NCBI GenBank assembly: GCA_949294665.1 | Contig: CASFID010000058.1 | Location: 1-64,000 of the forward strand | Reading direction: 5' to 3' | DNA length: 64,000 nt | Origin: an uncultured Eubacteriales bacterium | GTDB lineage: Bacteria; Bacillota; Clostridia; Lachnospirales; Lachnospiraceae | In this document: piece after piece, positions 17,565 through 24,949 of the stretch | How positions within the stretch are numbered: the first letter of the stretch is position 1 | How the letters are laid out: every line of letters begins with the position of its first letter | Translations under genes and position numbers: made by a program | The notes under the pieces: model-generated | Told to the model about the DNA's origin: nothing | The model's input: the letters and a program-made list of their open reading frames with translations, nothing else | Database searches by the model: none

Positions 17565-19640
17565 ATGAAAGACAGACGTTCGGGAATAAAAATATACAGA
17601 CTATCCGGGGAAGAAAAGAAAAAATACAGGGGAAGTCTGCCGCTCTTTGCATTCCATATGCTGACAGTGTGTATGGTGATGAGCTTCTGGTGGAATGCGT
17701 TCCTGGAAGTGTTTCGCATGCCCTTTGACACGGTATGGCTGTACGGCGGGACTGCGGCCGCTGTCGTTGTACTGGGGGCCGCAGACAGAAGATATGGCGC
17801 AAAGACGGCTCTGGGTGCTGTCGCTGCAGCAGCAGGTCTCCTCTGGTCAGGCAGGGATACTGTGATGGAACTGTATAAGTGGATCGCGCACAATCGTGAG
17901 ATTTTATTTTCCGCGCAGCCGGAGGGAGAAGCAGCGTTTAGCTGTACAGCCGTTCTGCTTGCCGTTCCGATCGTGGAACTTCTGCTGATCGTGCAGAGAA
18001 CGGGGAGAGGGAAATTCCCGGCCGGGCTGGCGCTGTGCGCTCCTTTTATCGCCGCGGCATGTGCCGGCCGGTTCCAGACGGTCCTTCCGTCCTGGTTCCT
18101 GATCGTGGGAACAGCGGTATATCTTGCATCAGCTCTGCCCCGGGTGGGAAGAACAGGAGGCGGATCGCTTATCTGGAAACGCGGCCTTTCGGTGGCTGCA
18201 GTATGCCTGGCACTGGCATTTCTTTCCTTTCATGCAGGAAAGCTTTTGGATGTGGGGAGAGAGGAGGAGAGCGGATTCTATCTTCGGACGCGGGAAATGC
18301 TCACGACAGAGCTGGTCGGCGGGATCCGCGACCTGGCGACCAGAGTGTCGGAGGAGACCGGAAACATATCGGAGGAGACGGATGACCTGCCGGTTCCGGC
18401 AGGATCCTCTGAACAGGAAGAAGAGATGGCAGAAAACATGACACAGGACACGCCCCTCCCGGAAAGTTCCGGCGGGGAGCTTTTTGAAGACCCGGCTCTG
18501 TCTGCGGACGAAGGGAGCCTGGATCTTGGAAGCCTCGCTTATTTTTCACCATCCCGGGGAACTTCGGGGATTTTGGAACTTGAACAGATGCCGGAGGATA
18601 CGGTGTATCTGCCGGAGAGCTGGGGAGTCCGTTATTCCGACAATACATGGGAGACGACAGACAGATGGCCTGACGGGCAGGCGGGCAGGGAACTGACGGA
18701 TGAATGCGGGATTATCCCGCCGGAATTAAAAGGAACGCTGATGGAATTGTGCGGAGAATGGACGGGAGAACCGCTGGATACAGTCAGTCCGGAGATCAGC
18801 CGGGAACTGGACGGAAGGGCCGTCTATGATACAAATCCCGGGGCCACACCCGCCGGAAAGGATTTTGTGGAATATTTCCTTTTTGAGAATCAGAGAGGAT
18901 TCTGCGTGCATTTTGCCACAGCCGCCACACTCATGTACAGATACTGCGGCTATACGGCCAGATATACTTCGGGATACGCTATACCGCCGTCCGCCTTCCG
19001 GAAAAATGAGTCAGGGAAGTATGAGGCGCAGCTTACCGGGGAGATGGGACATGCATGGTGTCAGGTGTATAATGAGGACACGGGTGAATGGATGGATATG
19101 GAGCATACGCCGCCATCACCGGATGACAGTTCAATACAGCCTCCCGCGGCAAGCGTCGACAGGGAGGAGATCGTTGCCGGACAGGGAGTTTCCCGAAAGC
19201 CCTCTGTTTTCCCGGCTTTTGTTCCGGCATGGTTTCCACCGGTTCTGGCAGCCGTCGTGCTGTGTGCGCTCCTTTTCTTCGTACAGGCGGCTGTCCGCAC
19301 AGCGCTGAGAGACCACGGGTTCCATCGGAAGAACGGCAAAGAAGGAATACGCAGGATGTACGAGGCTGTGATAAAGACAGCGCGGTTTCAGGGAGCGGAT
19401 ATCCGTGAAGAGCTGGAAGAAACTGTACCGGGTGAACTGTACAGGCAGTACCCGGAGCTGCCGGAGGAAGAGTGGAGATGGATGTACGACTGTGTGATGG
19501 AAAGTCTGTTCTATCATCCTGTCAGTGAGAAGAAGGACTGGGACAGAATGAGAAGTCTGTATGCCCGTTTTCGGAAGATCGCACTTGGACGTATGAACCG
19601 CAGACAGAGATGGATATACAGATATATCCGCTGTCTGTAG
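17565..19640 (+). CDS. Membrane-bound transglutaminase-like protein
   Basis: From the ATG at 17565 (GGGAGAGG upstream) the protein has 691 residues; an ATG at 17508 would add 19. Several hydrophobic segments lie in the first 250 residues, then an extracytoplasmic acidic linker, then the transglutaminase core. Its catalytic residues are visible: Cys447 in GFCVHFA, His496 in GHAWCQV and Asp511 in EWMDMEHTP. A further membrane segment near residues 555-580 precedes a cytoplasmic C-terminal domain of DUF4129 type. It is the third gene of the MoxR-DUF58-transglutaminase operon. The reaction is likely peptide-bond hydrolysis or crosslinking outside the cell; the substrate is unknown. Confidence 0.85.
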   Translation: MKDRRSGIKIYRLSGEEKKKYRGSLPLFAFHMLTVCMVMSFWWNAFLEVFRMPFDTVWLYGGTAAAVVVLGAADRRYGAKTALGAVAAAAGLLWSGRDTVMELYKWIAHNREILFSAQPEGEAAFSCTAVLLAVPIVELLLIVQRTGRGKFPAGLALCAPFIAAACAGRFQTVLPSWFLIVGTAVYLASALPRVGRTGGGSLIWKRGLSVAAVCLALAFLSFHAGKLLDVGREEESGFYLRTREMLTTELVGGIRDLATRVSEETGNISEETDDLPVPAGSSEQEEEMAENMTQDTPLPESSGGELFEDPALSADEGSLDLGSLAYFSPSRGTSGILELEQMPEDTVYLPESWGVRYSDNTWETTDRWPDGQAGRELTDECGIIPPELKGTLMELCGEWTGEPLDTVSPEISRELDGRAVYDTNPGATPAGKDFVEYFLFENQRGFCVHFATAATLMYRYCGYTARYTSGYAIPPSAFRKNESGKYEAQLTGEMGHAWCQVYNEDTGEWMDMEHTPPSPDDSSIQPPAASVDREEIVAGQGVSRKPSVFPAFVPAWFPPVLAAVVLCALLFFVQAAVRTALRDHGFHRKNGKEGIRRMYEAVIKTARFQGADIREELEETVPGELYRQYPELPEEEWRWMYDCVMESLFYHPVSEKKDWDRMRSLYARFRKIALGRMNRRQRWIYRYIRCL

Positions 19641-19694
19641 AGACGGCGTGCAGATAGAAGCGTAAGCAGCGATTGGGACAGGACGGTTTTAAAA

Positions 19695-19735
19695 GGCGGG
19701 GAAACAAAAAGCGTTTGCTTTCCCCGCCCTTTTTC
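19695..19735. terminator. Bidirectional terminator between the transglutaminase operon and hydG
   Basis: A perfect 10-base stem (19695-19704 with 19719-19728) followed by CTTTTT on the plus strand and by TTTTAAAA on the minus strand. It serves both convergent units. Confidence 0.85.
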
Positions 19736-19800
19736 ACTTTATAGGAAATTCCGATTTTTGGTTCGCGCCGGGAGGGACAGGCGTCTTCCGGCCAAAACGC

Positions 19801-21222
19801 TTAGAAGCGGAAATCCCTCCTGTTATCCTGCTCGATCAGCCTGAGATTCTCCAGAACGACCGCGCGCGCCTTTTCATTCGGCACGTTGAGCACTTCTTTC
19901 TCGATCAGTTTGTCACCGATTGCTTTTGTCTCAGGTGACGCGTAATCCATCAGGTACTCTTTGAGCGTCATAAGTGCATTCGGATGGCAGCAGTTCTGGA
20001 TCTGGCCGCTCTTGCACAGCGACATGAAACGGTCGCCGGTGCGTCCCTCGCGGTAGCATGCGGTGCAGAAGCTGGGGATATAGCCCATCTCCATGAGCCA
20101 GCGGACGACTTCATCCAATGTACGGTTGTCACTGACGTCAAACTGTTCGGACTTCTCATCCTCCGGCTCCGGCTCATAGTAGCCGCCCACACTCGTTCTG
20201 GAAGCTCCGCTGATCTGGGAGATACCGAGGTGAAGGACACGCTCTCTTGTCTTCTGGCTCTCTCTGGTGGAGATGATCATGCCGGTGTACGGAACTGCGA
20301 TGCGGATGCAGGCAACGATCTTGGCAAATGTGTCGTCGTCGATGCCGTTGTCGAAATCATCAGGATTGATGTCGTCGGCGTGTTTCAGTCTCGGCACGCT
20401 GATCGTGTGCGGACCTACGCCGAATGCCGCTTCCAGATGCTCTGCGTGCATCAGAAGTCCTGCAAATTCATAGCGGTATTTGTCCAGCCCGAAGAGAACG
20501 CCTAAGCCTACATCATCGATGCCGCCCTCCATGGCGCGGTCCATGGCCTCTGTATGGTAGTTATAATCATGCTTCGGTCCTGTCGGATGAAGCTCCAGAT
20601 AACTCTCCTTGTGATAAGTCTCCTGAAACAGGATGTAGGTACCGATCCCGGCTTTCTTGAGGAGCCGGTAATTGTCAACGGTGGTCGCCGCTATGTTGAT
20701 ATTTACACGGCGGATCGCTCCGTTTTTGTGCTTGATGCTGTAAATGGTCTCGATGGATTTCAGATAGTAGTCCATCGTATTTCTCACCGGATCCTCGCCG
20801 GCCTCCAGGGCGAGACGCTTGTGCCCCATGTCCTGAAGCGCGATGACTTCTCTTCTGATATCCTCCTGTGAGAGCTGTTTTCTCGGGATATGCTTGTTCT
20901 TTGCATGGTACGGGCAGTAGGTACAGCCGTTGATGCAGTAGTTGGACAGGTACAGGGGCGCGAACATCACGATACGGTTGCCGTAGAAGTCCTTTTTGAT
21001 CTGTTCTGCCAGCTTGTAGATCTCCTGATTTTTCTCTTCGACAGGACAGGCGAGAAGTACGGATGCTTCTCTGTGTGAGAGCCCCGTTCTCTTCTTCGCT
21101 TTCTCGATGATGGAATCAATGAGCCCGACATTTTCTTTGTTCTCGTCTGCGTAGGCGAGCGTCTCGAGGATTTCCTCGTGGTTGATAAAATCATCTGCAC
21201 ATTTTGAATTTACGTCATACAT
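19801..21222 (-). CDS. hydG: [FeFe]-hydrogenase maturase HydG (radical SAM tyrosine lyase)
   Basis: A 473-residue HydG. The radical-SAM cluster motif CxxxCxxC appears as CINGCTYCPYH near residue 96. The C-terminal auxiliary-cluster cysteines are seen in FCTACYREGRTGDRFM and QNCCHP. HydG cleaves tyrosine to make the CO and cyanide ligands of the H-cluster. The length matches the family. It is the last gene of the TM1266-hydE-hydG unit, with AAGGAGG eight bases before the ATG. No hydF and no hydrogenase structural gene lie in this window. Confidence 0.95.
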   Translation of the reverse strand: MYDVNSKCADDFINHEEILETLAYADENKENVGLIDSIIEKAKKRTGLSHREASVLLACPVEEKNQEIYKLAEQIKKDFYGNRIVMFAPLYLSNYCINGCTYCPYHAKNKHIPRKQLSQEDIRREVIALQDMGHKRLALEAGEDPVRNTMDYYLKSIETIYSIKHKNGAIRRVNINIAATTVDNYRLLKKAGIGTYILFQETYHKESYLELHPTGPKHDYNYHTEAMDRAMEGGIDDVGLGVLFGLDKYRYEFAGLLMHAEHLEAAFGVGPHTISVPRLKHADDINPDDFDNGIDDDTFAKIVACIRIAVPYTGMIISTRESQKTRERVLHLGISQISGASRTSVGGYYEPEPEDEKSEQFDVSDNRTLDEVVRWLMEMGYIPSFCTACYREGRTGDRFMSLCKSGQIQNCCHPNALMTLKEYLMDYASPETKAIGDKLIEKEVLNVPNEKARAVVLENLRLIEQDNRRDFRF

Positions 21223-21250
21223 TGTATTGTCCTCCTTTTGTAAAAGTTGT

Positions 21251-22318
21251 TCATATGTTTCGTGAGTCGCCGCGGCTGACCGCGATATGATAACCGATCT
21301 TTTCCATTCGTTCCCTGAGATGATTCAGGCTTTCCGCGGCCTCGTCGCCGGTACAGAGTTTGTTGTCGTACAGCAGGTATTTCTCCCTGACCTGTGCCGG
21401 AGAGAGGTTCGGCATGACGACATTGGCTCCGGCGAGAATGCCCTTTTCCCTGCCGTCTTCTGCGATCGTTCCGAGGGCCGTCGTAGCCGGGAGCAGTACA
21501 CGGGGCAGCAAAAGCCGTATCAGGCCCAGCATATAGACGGTCAGTTCTGCGGTGCCGCCGGGCATCCGGGCGAAGGGTGTTTCGTGATGGGGGATAAACG
21601 GTCCGATCCCGACCATCTGGGGATTCAGTTTCGAGAGAAACAGCATATCATCCGCAAGGTTTTCCGGTGTCTGGTACGGCGATCCGACCATAAAGCCGGT
21701 TCCCACCTGATAGCCGATCTTTTTCAGATTCCAAAGGCACTGCTTCCGGTGAGAGGCGGAGAGTGCGGGGGGATGGAGTCTGCTGTAATGCTTCTCGTCG
21801 TATGTCTCATGGCGGAGCAGATAACGGTCTGCCCCGGCGTCGTAGAGCCTTTTGTAGCTGTCGTAAGAACGCTCTCCAACAGAAAGGGTGATGGCACAGC
21901 CGGGGAACTGTGCGCGGATGGCAGAGATGATGCCGCAGAGCCTTTCATCGGTAAACCATCCGTCTTCGCCGCCCTGAAGGACAAATGTCCGGAATCCGAG
22001 GCGGTATCCTTCCTCACAGCAGGCGAGGATATCTTCTCTGGAAAGGCGGTAGCGCAGGGCGTTTGCATTGCTCTTGCGGATGCCGCAGTAATAGCAGTCG
22101 TTGCGGCAGTAGTTCGTGAATTCGATAAGCCCCCTGATATAGACGTCGCGGCCATAATGATGAATGCGGACTGCCCGCGCCAGCTCAAAGAGATGTTCGG
22201 CGGCGGCAGGGGTGCGCTCCCGTATGATCGTTACCCATTCGCTGCGTTTAAGCTTCCGTGTCAGGCAGAGCTTATCGATCAGCGCCGTTACTTTCTGTTC
22301 TCTGTCATTGGGCGTCAT
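21251..22318 (-). CDS. hydE: [FeFe]-hydrogenase maturase HydE (radical SAM)
   Basis: A 355-residue HydE with the motif NYCRNDCYYCGIR near residue 70 binding the radical-SAM cluster, then FVLQGGEDGWFT and GTGFMVGSPYQT, both characteristic of HydE. HydE works on the synthon that leads to the bridging dithiolate of the H-cluster. The start shares ATGA with the stop of the upstream TM1266 gene. The gap to hydG is 28 bases, so the three genes are one operon. Confidence 0.94.
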   Translation of the reverse strand: MTPNDREQKVTALIDKLCLTRKLKRSEWVTIIRERTPAAAEHLFELARAVRIHHYGRDVYIRGLIEFTNYCRNDCYYCGIRKSNANALRYRLSREDILACCEEGYRLGFRTFVLQGGEDGWFTDERLCGIISAIRAQFPGCAITLSVGERSYDSYKRLYDAGADRYLLRHETYDEKHYSRLHPPALSASHRKQCLWNLKKIGYQVGTGFMVGSPYQTPENLADDMLFLSKLNPQMVGIGPFIPHHETPFARMPGGTAELTVYMLGLIRLLLPRVLLPATTALGTIAEDGREKGILAGANVVMPNLSPAQVREKYLLYDNKLCTGDEAAESLNHLRERMEKIGYHIAVSRGDSRNI

Positions 22319-22563
22319 ATGTTCTTCCCGTAGATCGTTTTCGTGCTCACTCCGGGCAGCATCCCCAGTTTGCCGGAGAGAGCGCTGATGATATTGTTGG
22401 GGGCGTCCATCGCCACACTGATAACGTGGATGTCTTTTTCCCTGTAAGGAATCCCCATTCTGCCGATCACGTATTCCCCGTATTCGCTCAGCAGATGGTT
22501 GAGTTCATCGACAGATTCCCTGGAGTCGAGGATAATGCCGATAAGTGCGATCCTGTTTTCCAT
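22315..22563 (-). CDS. TM1266-type regulator of the iron-only hydrogenase system
   Basis: An 82-residue ACT/NikR-C-like protein (ENRIALIGIILDS near the start, GRMGIPYREKDIHVISVAMDAP in the middle, PGVSTKTIYGK at the end). The family is annotated as a putative regulator of [FeFe]-hydrogenase maturation and is almost always encoded beside hydE or hydG. It has no DNA-binding domain, so it would act through protein or ligand binding; that role is not proven. AAGGAG precedes the ATG. Confidence 0.85.
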   Translation of the reverse strand: MENRIALIGIILDSRESVDELNHLLSEYGEYVIGRMGIPYREKDIHVISVAMDAPNNIISALSGKLGMLPGVSTKTIYGKNI

Positions 22564-22607
22564 GATTTGTTCTCCTTTTCTGTTGTATCTTCCTCCGTCC
22601 GTGCTGC

Positions 22608-22636
22608 AGGATATCCCCGTACAAAAGCGCGTTCAA
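22608..22636 (-). promoter_or_regulatory. Sigma-A-like promoter of the hydrogenase-maturation operon
   Basis: On the minus strand TTGAAC (22636-22631), 17 bases, TATCCT (22613-22608). It lies between the terminator of the upstream RNA and the TM1266 gene. If real, the operon does not depend on read-through of that RNA. Confidence 0.4.
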
Positions 22637-22642
22637 GAAAAT

Positions 22643-22663
22643 AAAAAAAGCGCCGTAAGGCGC
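22643..22663 (-). terminator. Intrinsic terminator of the structured RNA
   Basis: GCGCC and GGCGC around a TTAC loop, followed by seven T residues on the minus strand. It lies 80 bases before the TM1266 start. Confidence 0.85.
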
Positions 22664-22817
22664 ATGGATACGGGGATCATACAGGGGCAATATCCGAAGA
22701 CAGGCGGCAGTGCCTGACGGATGTATATGCTCCTCCGGTCAGTTGCCGATGATCCGTTGTAGGCGCCTTCTTACTCAGGTTGTACATCAGACAGCCTTTG
22801 CAGTCAGAACGTATGTC
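22643..22817 (-). ncRNA. Structured RNA of about 175 bases (6S-like or attenuator leader)
   Basis: A minus-strand transcript bounded by a near-consensus promoter and an intrinsic terminator, with no credible reading frame. The 5' end (22818-22810) can pair with bases 22672-22666 just before the terminator. Bases 22755-22749 pair perfectly with 22680-22674. Inside lies a hairpin with CTGAC/GTCAG and GGCA/TGCC stems. A closed outer helix, interrupted middle and apical hairpin resemble 6S RNA, which inhibits RNA polymerase. Alternatively it is an attenuator: AAGGCGC (plus 22763-22769) can pair with the 5' arm of the terminator and would free transcription into the hydrogenase genes. I cannot match it to a riboswitch class. 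Confidence 0.5.
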
Positions 22818-22823
22818 CTGATA

Positions 22824-22852
22824 AGTATAACATGCCGACGGGCAGGATACAA
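22824..22852 (-). promoter_or_regulatory. Promoter of the structured RNA
   Basis: TTGTAT (22852-22847), 17 bases, TATACT (22829-22824) on the minus strand. Transcription would start near 22817. Confidence 0.65.
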
Positions 22853-22862
22853 GAATCCCTCA

Positions 22863-22891
22863 TTGATTTTCTTGTGGTCAGAGGCTAAAAT
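22863..22891 (+). promoter_or_regulatory. Promoter of acylphosphatase
   Basis: TTGATT (22863-22868), 17 bases, TAAAAT (22886-22891). The predicted leader is very short, about 14 bases, and begins close to the GAGGAGG ribosome binding site. Confidence 0.5.
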
Positions 22892-22911
22892 AAGGTGAGG
22901 AGGAGAAAAAT

Positions 22912-23184
22912 ATGGCAGAGGTGAGAAAGCATATTGTATTTCATGGAAGAGTGCAGGGAGTAGGATTCCGCTATACTGCAAAGTATCTTGCTCAGTCTCT
23001 GGAGCTCACCGGATGGGCGAGAAACGAATGGGACGGCACAGTCACGCTTGAAGTCCAGGGACGGGAGGCCCTTATCAACAAGCTGCTCGCCGGACTTAAT
23101 CATAACCGTTTTATCTCGATCAGCTGGATGGACACAGAAGAGATCCCGCTGGAAGAGAACGAGAGAGGATTTTCGGTGAAATGA
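22912..23184 (+). CDS. acyP: Acylphosphatase
   Basis: A 90-residue enzyme of normal length that hydrolyses acyl phosphates such as acetyl phosphate or carbamoyl phosphate. The catalytic Arg lies in GRVQGVGFRYTA (about residue 20) and the catalytic Asn in GWARNEWDGTV (about residue 38). GAGGAGG precedes the ATG. It lies 28 bases upstream of proC in the same direction. Confidence 0.92.
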   Translation: MAEVRKHIVFHGRVQGVGFRYTAKYLAQSLELTGWARNEWDGTVTLEVQGREALINKLLAGLNHNRFISISWMDTEEIPLEENERGFSVK

Positions 23185-23212
23185 TATTTATAAAAAAGAG
23201 GAGATGATACGA

Positions 23213-24022
23213 ATGGATCAGAAGAAGATGAAACTTGGATTTATTGGAACAGGAAACATGGCAGGCGCCATTATGGGCGGCATTATCAGGAATAAAATAT
23301 TCGCTCCCGCAGAGATCATAGGGGCGGACATCTCTTTGGACAGCCGGGAGAGAGTAAAAAAGACATATGGCATAGAGACAACGGATGACAATAAAGAAGC
23401 GGCAAAAAGATCAGAGGTGCTCGTGCTTTCCGTGAAACCACAGTTCTATGCGGAGACGATAGCCGAGATCAGAGACAGTATCGACAAGACGCAGATCGTT
23501 ATAACTATCGCGCCCGGAAAGACGCTTGCGTGGCTGGAAGAACAGTTCGGGAAAGAAGTCAGGATCATCCGCACGATGCCGAACACACCGGCTCTTGTCG
23601 GCGAGGGGATGACTGCAGCATGCACAAACCGGTATGTGACAGAAGGTGAAAAAGAGTATGCACTTAAGATCCTCAGCGCTTTCGGAAAAGTGGAGATCGT
23701 GCCGGAACATCTGATAGACGCTGTCGTTGCGGTGAGCGGCAGTTCTCCGGCATATGTTTTCATGTTTATCGAGGCGATGGCGGACGCTGCCGTGGCAGAG
23801 GGAATGCCGAGACAGCAGGCATACAGATTTGCCGCTCAGGCAGTCCTGGGCAGTGCGAAGATGGTGCTTGAGACAGGAAAACACCCCGGCGAACTTAAAG
23901 ACATGGTATGCTCTCCGGCGGGGACAACGATCGAGGCGGTGCGCGTTCTGGAGGAAAGAGGATTCAGGAGCGCAGTCATAGAGTCGATGAGAGCATGTGC
24001 GGATATTTCACGCAATCTTTAG
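23213..24022 (+). CDS. proC: Pyrroline-5-carboxylate reductase
   Basis: A 269-residue ProC, the last enzyme of proline synthesis. The N-terminal Rossmann loop is LGFIGTGNMAGAIMGG. IRTMPNTPALVGEGM and the C-terminal block VCSPAGTTIEAVRVLEERGFRSAVIESM are diagnostic. The start at 23213 has AGAGGAG nine bases upstream; the ATG at 23204 abuts that site and is less likely. Confidence 0.93.
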   Translation: MDQKKMKLGFIGTGNMAGAIMGGIIRNKIFAPAEIIGADISLDSRERVKKTYGIETTDDNKEAAKRSEVLVLSVKPQFYAETIAEIRDSIDKTQIVITIAPGKTLAWLEEQFGKEVRIIRTMPNTPALVGEGMTAACTNRYVTEGEKEYALKILSAFGKVEIVPEHLIDAVVAVSGSSPAYVFMFIEAMADAAVAEGMPRQQAYRFAAQAVLGSAKMVLETGKHPGELKDMVCSPAGTTIEAVRVLEERGFRSAVIESMRACADISRNL

Positions 24023-24049
24023 AGCTCCCGGGGAGAAAGGAACAGCAGG

Positions 24050-24745
24050 ATGAACATTCAGGGGCTTCAGAAAGTAACGCTGCTTGATTTCCCGGGGAAA
24101 GTCGCATGTACGATCTTTCTTGCCGGATGCAACTTCCGGTGTCCATACTGCCACAACGCATCCCTCGTGACACATGTGGATATGTCAGACAATATACCGG
24201 AAGAAGAGGCGCTGGCGTTTCTGGAAAAGCGTTCCGGTATTTTGGACGGAGTGTGTATCACAGGAGGAGAACCTCTCCTTGCTTCCGGGCTGGAAGCTTT
24301 CGTCAGGGAGATCCGGGATATGGGATACCCGGTAAAACTGGATACCAACGGAAGCAGCGCAGACCGGCTGGAATACTTCATACGACAGGGCCTTGTCGAT
24401 TACGTGGCTATGGATATCAAGAATTCACCTGAAAAGTACGGCATGACAATCGGGATTGACGACTATGATACCGAAAATATCAAAAAGAGTGTGCAGCTGC
24501 TCATAAAGAGCGATATATCTTATGAGTTCCGCACCACCATTGTGCGGGAATATCACAACAGAGAAGATCTTGAGGAAATCGGGAAATGGATCGCAGGAGC
24601 GCAGCACTATTATCTCCAGAGATTTGTGGATTCGGGGGATCTGATACGACCGGGACTGAGAGCGCATACAGAGAAATTCATGGAACAGGCGCTCCGTACC
24701 GTAAAAAAATACGTCCCGAATGCAGAACTCAGAGGAATGCAGTGA
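24050..24745 (+). CDS. nrdG: Activating enzyme of anaerobic ribonucleotide reductase
   Basis: A 231-residue radical-SAM protein with the motif AGCNFRCPYCHN (three cluster cysteines) at about residues 25-35 and ITGGEPLL. This protein generates the glycyl radical on NrdD using S-adenosylmethionine. Pyruvate-formate-lyase-type activases look similar, but the downstream nrdD supports NrdG. It is separated from nrdD by about 200 bases that carry a new promoter, so activase and reductase may be controlled separately. Confidence 0.85.
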   Translation: MNIQGLQKVTLLDFPGKVACTIFLAGCNFRCPYCHNASLVTHVDMSDNIPEEEALAFLEKRSGILDGVCITGGEPLLASGLEAFVREIRDMGYPVKLDTNGSSADRLEYFIRQGLVDYVAMDIKNSPEKYGMTIGIDDYDTENIKKSVQLLIKSDISYEFRTTIVREYHNREDLEEIGKWIAGAQHYYLQRFVDSGDLIRPGLRAHTEKFMEQALRTVKKYVPNAELRGMQ

Positions 24746-24824
24746 CAGTCTGGCAGCGGTGTGCGACAGTTGTGCATGTGCAGAAAGGGTTCATAACTTC
24801 ACGAAGGATGATATAAAATGAAAA

Positions 24825-24872
24825 CATCAATATCTAGTGTATATGATTCAATATAAAATCAAGATATTGATG
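24825..24872 (+). promoter_or_regulatory. Pair of NrdR boxes upstream of nrdD
   Basis: Two cores, CAATATCTAG (24828-24837) and CAAGATATTG (24860-24869), each match 9 of 10 positions of the NrdR core CwATATATwG. Their centres are 32 bp apart, three helical turns, as is usual for NrdR box pairs. They lie inside a 15-base perfect inverted repeat and just upstream of the nrdD -35. NrdR is the ATP/dATP-sensing repressor of ribonucleotide reductase genes. Confidence 0.75.
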
Positions 24873-24880
24873 TTTTCGCA

Positions 24881-24910
24881 TTGACAGAAATCTCCGGGTG
24901 ATGATAGAAT
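24881..24910 (+). promoter_or_regulatory. Sigma-A promoter of nrdD-trxB
   Basis: TTGACA (24881-24886), 18 bases, TAGAAT (24905-24910). Transcription would start near 24917. This lies upstream of the ATG at 24950, which is why that start is chosen over a TTG at 24923. Confidence 0.75.
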
Positions 24911-24949
24911 GGATCCAGACACTTGCACAGAGAAGGAAGGAGACACAGC

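Noticed and set aside
21287-22333. A 348-residue plus-strand frame opposite hydE
   Set aside because: hydE on the other strand has all family motifs; the plus frame has no recognisable domain.
22643-22817. Known riboswitch classes (TPP, FMN, cobalamin, SAM, THF, NiCo, T-box) for the structured RNA
   Set aside because: None of their conserved sequence boxes could be found in either orientation by eye.
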